From the NCBI GenBank assembly GCA_022793355.1, contig JAAWCR010000043.1, positions 1-24,313 of the forward strand: 24,313 nucleotides of DNA. Reading direction: 5' to 3'. The notes below the pieces were generated by a model. The model had not been told where the DNA came from and did not search any database. It was given only the letters and a program-made list of their open reading frames with translations. A program made the translations under genes and the position numbers. This document shows, piece by piece, positions 20,913 through 24,313 of the stretch. The DNA comes from Lawsonibacter sp. (GTDB lineage: Bacteria > Bacillota > Clostridia > Oscillospirales > Oscillospiraceae). Each line of letters starts with the position of its first letter. The stretch's first letter is position 1.

Positions 20913-21887
20913 TCAGGCCAGGGCGGCGGTGATGATGGCCATGGAGTAGACCTCCTGGGCGTTACAGCCCCGGGACAGATCGTTGATGGGGGCGTTCAGG
21001 CCCAGCAGGATGGGGCCGTAAGCATCGAAGGAGCCCAGACGCTGAGCAATCTTGTAGCCGATGTTACCGGCGCTGATGTCGGGGAAAATAAAGGTGTTGG
21101 CGTAGCCGGCCACCTTGGAGTCGGGGCACTTGGTCTCCGCCACCCGGGGGGAGACGGCGGCGTCGAATTGCAGCTCGCCCTCGATGGGGATGTTGGGCAT
21201 GGCCAGCTTGGCCTTTTCGGCGGCGTTGCGCATTTTGTCCACCGTGGGGCCCTTGCCGGAGCCGAAGGTGGAGTAGCTGAGGAAGGCCACCTTGGGGTCC
21301 ACGCCAAAGATTTTGGCGCACTCTACCGTTTCGGAGGCGATTTCTACCAGCTCGTCCTCGGTGGGGTCCAGGTTGATGGCGCAGTCGGCCATGGCCAGCA
21401 CCATGTTGCCGCCGGTGGCGTAGGGGCGCACCAGAATGAAGCAGGAGGACACGATGGAGTTGCCCGGCTTGGTCTTGACCAGCTGGAGGGCGGGGCGGAC
21501 AGTGTCGGCGGTGGAGTAGGTGGCGCCGCCCAGCAGGGCGTCGGCAATCCCCATCGCCACCAGCATGGTGCCGAAATAGTTGCCCTTCTTCAGCATGGCG
21601 CGGCACTCGTCGGCGGTCATCTTGCCCTTGCGCAGCTCCACCATGCGCTCCACCATGGCGTCCATGTCCTCATAGGTCTCCGGATCGTAGATTACCGCGC
21701 CCCGGATGTTGAAGCCGGCCTCCTCGGCGGCCTCCAGAATTTCAGACTCCTTGCCTACGAGGATAGGCGTAAGGAACGTACCGGACAGCAGACGGGCGGA
21801 GGCCTCCAGAATACGGGGGTCGGTGCCCTCCGTAAAGACAATCTTACGGGGGTGGGCCTTCAGAATTTCAATCAGTTTTTTAAACAT
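20913..21887 (-). CDS. pta: Phosphate acetyltransferase
   Basis: This 324-residue cytoplasmic enzyme interconverts acetyl-CoA and acetyl phosphate and feeds ATP formation with acetate kinase during fermentation. It is the short single-domain form usual in Firmicutes, without the regulatory N-terminal domains of E. coli Pta. Family blocks are visible: KIVFTEGTDPRILEAS near the N-terminus, ADALLGGATYSTADTVRPALQ, GGNMVLAMADCAINLDPT, FLSYSTFGSGKGP, GELQFDAAV and the C-terminal GYKIAQRLGSFDAYGPILLGLNAPINDLSRGC. The frame extends to 21923, but GGAGGG lies 7 nt before the ATG at 21887. No ackA is adjacent, so acetate kinase must be encoded elsewhere. Phosphate butyryltransferase is a related alternative but less likely. 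Confidence 0.95.
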   Translation of the reverse strand: MFKKLIEILKAHPRKIVFTEGTDPRILEASARLLSGTFLTPILVGKESEILEAAEEAGFNIRGAVIYDPETYEDMDAMVERMVELRKGKMTADECRAMLKKGNYFGTMLVAMGIADALLGGATYSTADTVRPALQLVKTKPGNSIVSSCFILVRPYATGGNMVLAMADCAINLDPTEDELVEIASETVECAKIFGVDPKVAFLSYSTFGSGKGPTVDKMRNAAEKAKLAMPNIPIEGELQFDAAVSPRVAETKCPDSKVAGYANTFIFPDISAGNIGYKIAQRLGSFDAYGPILLGLNAPINDLSRGCNAQEVYSMAIITAALA

Positions 21888-21940
21888 TGGCAATCCCTCC
21901 AAATCAATTTGGCGTAACGGCACGCCGGTATGATAAAATT

Positions 21941-21969
21941 ATGGTAACATCTCCAGCGAAAAAATGCAA
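21941..21969 (-). promoter_or_regulatory. Likely promoter of pta
   Basis: On the minus strand TTGCAT (21964-21969) is followed after 17 bp by TACCAT (21941-21946), 54 bp before the ATG. The -10 matches consensus in four of six positions. Confidence 0.5.
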
Positions 21970-22043
21970 GTCCCGCAGGATAGTTTTCTGCGCTGGACCC
22001 ATGAAAAATTCCCAGGAAATTTTGAATTTTTCTCTTTACGCCA

Positions 22044-22080
22044 CGTATTGCTTTCTGATATACTATACAAAGCGTATTGC
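22044..22080 (+). promoter_or_regulatory. Promoter region of the XRE regulator with direct repeats
   Basis: TATACT (about 22060) preceded at 18 bp by TTTACG forms a weak promoter. CGTATTGC occurs on both sides, at 22044-22051 and 22073-22080, 29 bp apart. The repeats could be autoregulatory binding sites. Confidence 0.35.
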
Positions 22081-22103
22081 CATTTGTGTAGAGGTGAGAG
22101 AAC

Positions 22104-22820
22104 ATGAAATCAGAAAATGCGGAATTTTCCCGCACCCTGTCGCTGCTGCGGCAGGAGAAAAAGGTGAGCCAGCGTGCCGCCGCCCAGGCCCTGGGCATCT
22201 CCCAGGCGCTGCTCAGCCACTATGAAAACGGCATTCGGGAGCCCGGCCTGGCCTTCGTGGTCAAGGCCTGCGACTACTACGGCGTGTCCGCCGACTTCCT
22301 CCTGGGCCGGACCCTGAGCCGGGACGGGGTAGTCATCGCCGCCGAAGAGCTGTACGACATCAGCGACGAGAAAAACAACTCCATCCGCGGGGGCGTACTG
22401 GCCCTGCTGTCCAAAAAGCTGCTGGTCAACTCTATCGGCGTGCTCTTTGGTCTACTGGGCAAGACAGGCAGCCGGGAGGCGGTTCAGGCCACCGCCAACT
22501 ACCTGTCCACGGCGGTGTATACCATGTACCGCCGGCTCTATGACGCCAACCCGGACAACAACCCGGATTTCTTCTCCGTCCCCCCTCGCCACTTCCAGGC
22601 CGGTCTCCACGAGGCGGACATGAAATGCTGCGAGTGTGAGCTGGCCGACGCCCTGGCCGCCCATGCCAAGGCCAAGGGCCCCATGCCTGAAATGACCAAC
22701 GACGCCCTGGCGAGGGATTACCCTGTGCTGTACCAGTCCGTCCTCCAGGTGATCCACAACACCGGCGAGCGGGTCACCGCCATCAGCGGAGGGCGGAAGG
22801 CAATTCGGGACAAGAAATAA
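22104..22820 (+). CDS. XRE-family helix-turn-helix transcriptional regulator
   Basis: This 238-residue protein has a Cro/C1-type helix-turn-helix at residues 9-63. The recognition region reads SQRAAAQALGISQALLSHYENGIREPGLAFVVKACDYYGVSADFLLGR. The remaining 170 residues are helical and match no effector domain I can name; a DMKCCECELADAL segment holds two cysteines that might bind metal or sense redox. GAGGTGAG precedes the ATG. It is monocistronic, divergent from pta, and might regulate pta or itself. Nothing prophage-like surrounds it, so a chromosomal regulator common in this family of bacteria is more likely than a phage repressor. Confidence 0.88.
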   Translation: MKSENAEFSRTLSLLRQEKKVSQRAAAQALGISQALLSHYENGIREPGLAFVVKACDYYGVSADFLLGRTLSRDGVVIAAEELYDISDEKNNSIRGGVLALLSKKLLVNSIGVLFGLLGKTGSREAVQATANYLSTAVYTMYRRLYDANPDNNPDFFSVPPRHFQAGLHEADMKCCECELADALAAHAKAKGPMPEMTNDALARDYPVLYQSVLQVIHNTGERVTAISGGRKAIRDKK

Positions 22821-22844
22821 ACCCTGTAGGCAGACACACTCACC

Positions 22845-23270
22845 CTATTTGTTGATAAAATACAAGCCAACCATACAGATGAAAATGCCGGCCACTTTGT
22901 TCAGGGAGATTGACTCATGGTATAGGAAAAAGCCCGCAACCAACAGCGCCACCGCCAGGAAGGAACTCTGCACGATAGCGGCCGCGCTGACCGGCCATCC
23001 CGCCTTATAGGCATAGATGTATCCCACCTCCAACCCGACCAGCGCAATCCCGAATACAAAGGACACCCAGTTCAGGTTGGCATACTCCCGCAGCAAATTC
23101 CCGCCCCGGTTCAGGGTAAAGTACAGGATGGCGGAGGTAATTGCGCCCACCGTGTAGGTGACGGTCAGCGAAGCCAGCGGGTTTATGGCCGCGGGAGTCT
23201 CCTTGGCACAGAGCTGATAGACGACATTGGACAAAACGATCAGTGCAATGGGCCAGACATAAGAAAACAT
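22845..23270 (-). CDS. Half-size EamA/DMT-family transporter
   Basis: This 141-residue membrane protein has five hydrophobic helices and matches one EamA repeat of the drug/metabolite transporter superfamily, including the closing FFLYHESISLNKVAGIFICMVGLYFI block. Full EamA proteins carry two such repeats, so this one should work as a dimer in the manner of small multidrug resistance proteins. The frame is open to an ATG at 23327, but GGAGAGGAG lies close before the ATG at 23270, where the first helix begins. A consensus promoter lies about 110 nt upstream and the leader is structured. Substrate unknown. The gene ends 24 bp after the convergent XRE gene, with no clear terminator between. Confidence 0.85.
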   Translation of the reverse strand: MFSYVWPIALIVLSNVVYQLCAKETPAAINPLASLTVTYTVGAITSAILYFTLNRGGNLLREYANLNWVSFVFGIALVGLEVGYIYAYKAGWPVSAAAIVQSSFLAVALLVAGFFLYHESISLNKVAGIFICMVGLYFINK

Positions 23271-23381
23271 AACCAGGCTCCTCTCCAAAAAAATAGCGGG
23301 CATCCAGCAGCTACCATACAGCATCAATGCTGTACCACAGGGGTAACTGGGGAACGCCTCGCTTGATTCCAGCTCAAATTT
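23271..23381 (-). promoter_or_regulatory. Structured leader of the EamA gene, possible riboswitch
   Basis: The roughly 110-nt leader holds an 8-bp stem (23308-23315 with 23342-23349, one G-U) enclosing a perfect 6-bp hairpin (23318-23333). The left strand of the stem, GGTAGC on the RNA, can instead pair weakly with GCUAUU (23292-23297), which runs into U7 (23287-23293) just before the ribosome site. That resembles an attenuator. I do not recognise a named riboswitch class. Confidence 0.35.
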
Positions 23382-23387
23382 GGGCTG

Positions 23388-23416
23388 ATTATACCAAACA
23401 CAGAAAAAAATGTCAA
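23388..23416 (-). promoter_or_regulatory. Perfect consensus sigma-A promoter of the EamA gene
   Basis: On the minus strand TTGACA (23411-23416), 17 bp, then TATAAT (23388-23393). Both hexamers and spacing match consensus exactly. A start near 23381 gives a leader of about 110 nt. Confidence 0.85.
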
Positions 23417-23468
23417 GTATTTGGGGATTCCCATTTTACAATTTAGATTTCCTACGGAGGTTATTCCA

Positions 23469-24313
23469 ATGACCGACCAAGCTAAAATTAGAAATTTTTC
23501 CATTATCGCCCACATTGACCACGGCAAATCCACCCTGTCCGACCGTCTTATTGAGCTGTGCGGGGCGGTGGAGCAGCGGCAGATGGAGAGCCAGCTGCTG
23601 GACAACATGGATCTGGAAAAGGAACGGGGCATCACCATTAAGGCCCGGGCGGTGCGGCTGGACTACAAAGCCGAGGACGGACAGGTCTACCACCTGAACC
23701 TGATCGACACCCCGGGGCACGTAGACTTCAACTATGAGGTGTCCCGCTCCCTGGCGGCCTGCGAGGGGGCAGTGCTCATCGTGGACGCCTCCCAGGGTAT
23801 CGAGGCCCAGACCCTGGCCAACACCTACCTGGCCATGGAGCACGACCTGGAAATCCTCCCTGTGGTGAACAAAATTGACCTCCCCGCCGCCGACCCGGCC
23901 CGAGTAAAGGAGGAAATTGAAAACGTTCTGGCCCTGCCCGCCCTGGACGCCCCGGAGATTTCCGCCAAGCAGGGAATCAATATCCCTGCCGTGCTGGAGG
24001 ACATCGTCCAGAATATCCCCGCCCCGGAGGGAGACCCGAATGCGCCGTTAAAGGCCCTTATTTTCGACAGCCAGTACGACCCCTATGTGGGGGTGATTGT
24101 CTACTTCCGCATTGTGGAGGGCACCCTGAAAAAGGGCATGAATGTGAAGATGATGGCCTCCGGGGCCCAGTATGCGGTGCTGGACTGCGGATACCTCAAG
24201 CCCCTGGGGATGGAGTCCGCCCCGGAGCTGTCCGCCGGGGAGGTGGGCTGGTTCACCGCCTCCATCAAAAACGTGAAGGACACCAGCGTGGGCGACACCA
24301 TCACCGGCGCGGA
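23469..24313 (+). CDS. lepA: Elongation factor 4 (LepA), 5' part
   Basis: The gene runs off the right edge after 281 codons, about 47 percent of the usual 600 or so. LepA is a ribosome-bound GTPase that back-translocates or remodels stalled ribosomes. The G domain is complete: G1 AHIDHGKST (14-22), the ERGITIKA switch I region, G3 DTPGH, and G4 NKID near 136-139. Domain 2 begins around 190 (PLKALIFDSQYDPYVGVIVYFRI, typical for LepA rather than EF-G or TypA). GGAGG lies 8 nt before the ATG. A TACAAT at 23437-23442 may be its -10, but the -35 is poor; the consensus promoter of the divergent EamA gene lies next to it. Confidence 0.95.
   Translation, partial: MTDQAKIRNFSIIAHIDHGKSTLSDRLIELCGAVEQRQMESQLLDNMDLEKERGITIKARAVRLDYKAEDGQVYHLNLIDTPGHVDFNYEVSRSLAACEGAVLIVDASQGIEAQTLANTYLAMEHDLEILPVVNKIDLPAADPARVKEEIENVLALPALDAPEISAKQGINIPAVLEDIVQNIPAPEGDPNAPLKALIFDSQYDPYVGVIVYFRIVEGTLKKGMNVKMMASGAQYAVLDCGYLKPLGMESAPELSAGEVGWFTASIKNVKDTSVGDTITGA

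Noticed and set aside
20754..21917. A 387-codon open frame on the plus strand
   Set aside because: It spans the end of vanY, the terminator and the antisense of pta; all three real features contradict it.
23271..23327. Upstream ATG at 23327 as start of the EamA gene
   Set aside because: It lies inside a leader hairpin without a ribosome site, and the extra residues precede a well-placed GGAGAGGAG site and first membrane helix.

Overview
The window looks like chromosomal DNA from a GC-rich, low-GC-phylum anaerobe, most likely a gut Clostridia of the Oscillospiraceae (Flavonifractor / Oscillibacter / Lawsonibacter type). This is inference from protein character and codon use. The signs are strong AGGAGG ribosome sites, consensus sigma-A promoters with 17-bp spacers, an ECF sigma/anti-sigma pair, a FeoA-FeoB fusion, a lipoprotein sugar-binding protein, and GTG/TTG starts. 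No rRNA, tRNA, CRISPR array or complete insertion sequence is visible.

Layout. 1-367 has no gene; it holds four TGGTAGAC repeats around a terminator hairpin, resembling an integrase recognition region. 368-3558 (minus) is an envelope block: an LCP (LytR-CpsA-Psr) cell-wall ligase, a membrane anti-sigma-like protein and an ECF sigma factor that probably controls itself. 3683-4696 (minus) is a stand-alone FMN alpha-hydroxy-acid oxidase with an unusual N-terminal cysteine cluster. 4908-8498 (minus) is an operon of FeoAB iron transporter, SdpI-like membrane protein and Cof-type HAD phosphatase. 8499-9156 is a gene-poor island with an orphan plus-strand promoter and terminator (candidate small RNA), an AT-rich ribbon-helix-helix gene and a large inverted repeat in front of a divergent gene of unknown function (9157-9522).

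9592-17930 (minus) is a maltodextrin/alpha-glucan utilisation locus: binding protein, two ABC permeases, LacI-family regulator, 4-alpha-glucanotransferase and glucan phosphorylase. The binding protein captures the oligosaccharide, the permeases import it with an ATPase encoded elsewhere, MalQ rearranges the chains and GlgP releases glucose-1-phosphate. Three contiguous 12-bp LacI-type operators lie just downstream of the transporter promoter. A MITE-like 127-bp element sits between lacI and malQ and supplies the lacI stop codon.

18266-20847 (plus) is a divergent three-gene operon: cytidylate-kinase-like protein, glutamine-amidotransferase-like C26 hydrolase and VanY-type D,D-carboxypeptidase with N-terminal repeats. 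20913-21887 (minus) is phosphate acetyltransferase, 22104-22820 (plus) an XRE regulator, 22845-23270 (minus) a half-size EamA transporter with a structured leader, and 23469 to the right edge (plus) is lepA (elongation factor 4), cut by the window end.

Most genes are ordinary core and carbohydrate metabolism. The stretches most worth a second look are the candidate RNA at 8616-8733, the operator-bearing divergent pair at 8850-9522, the triple operator at 17975-18010, the small mobile repeat at 13540-13666 and the EamA leader.
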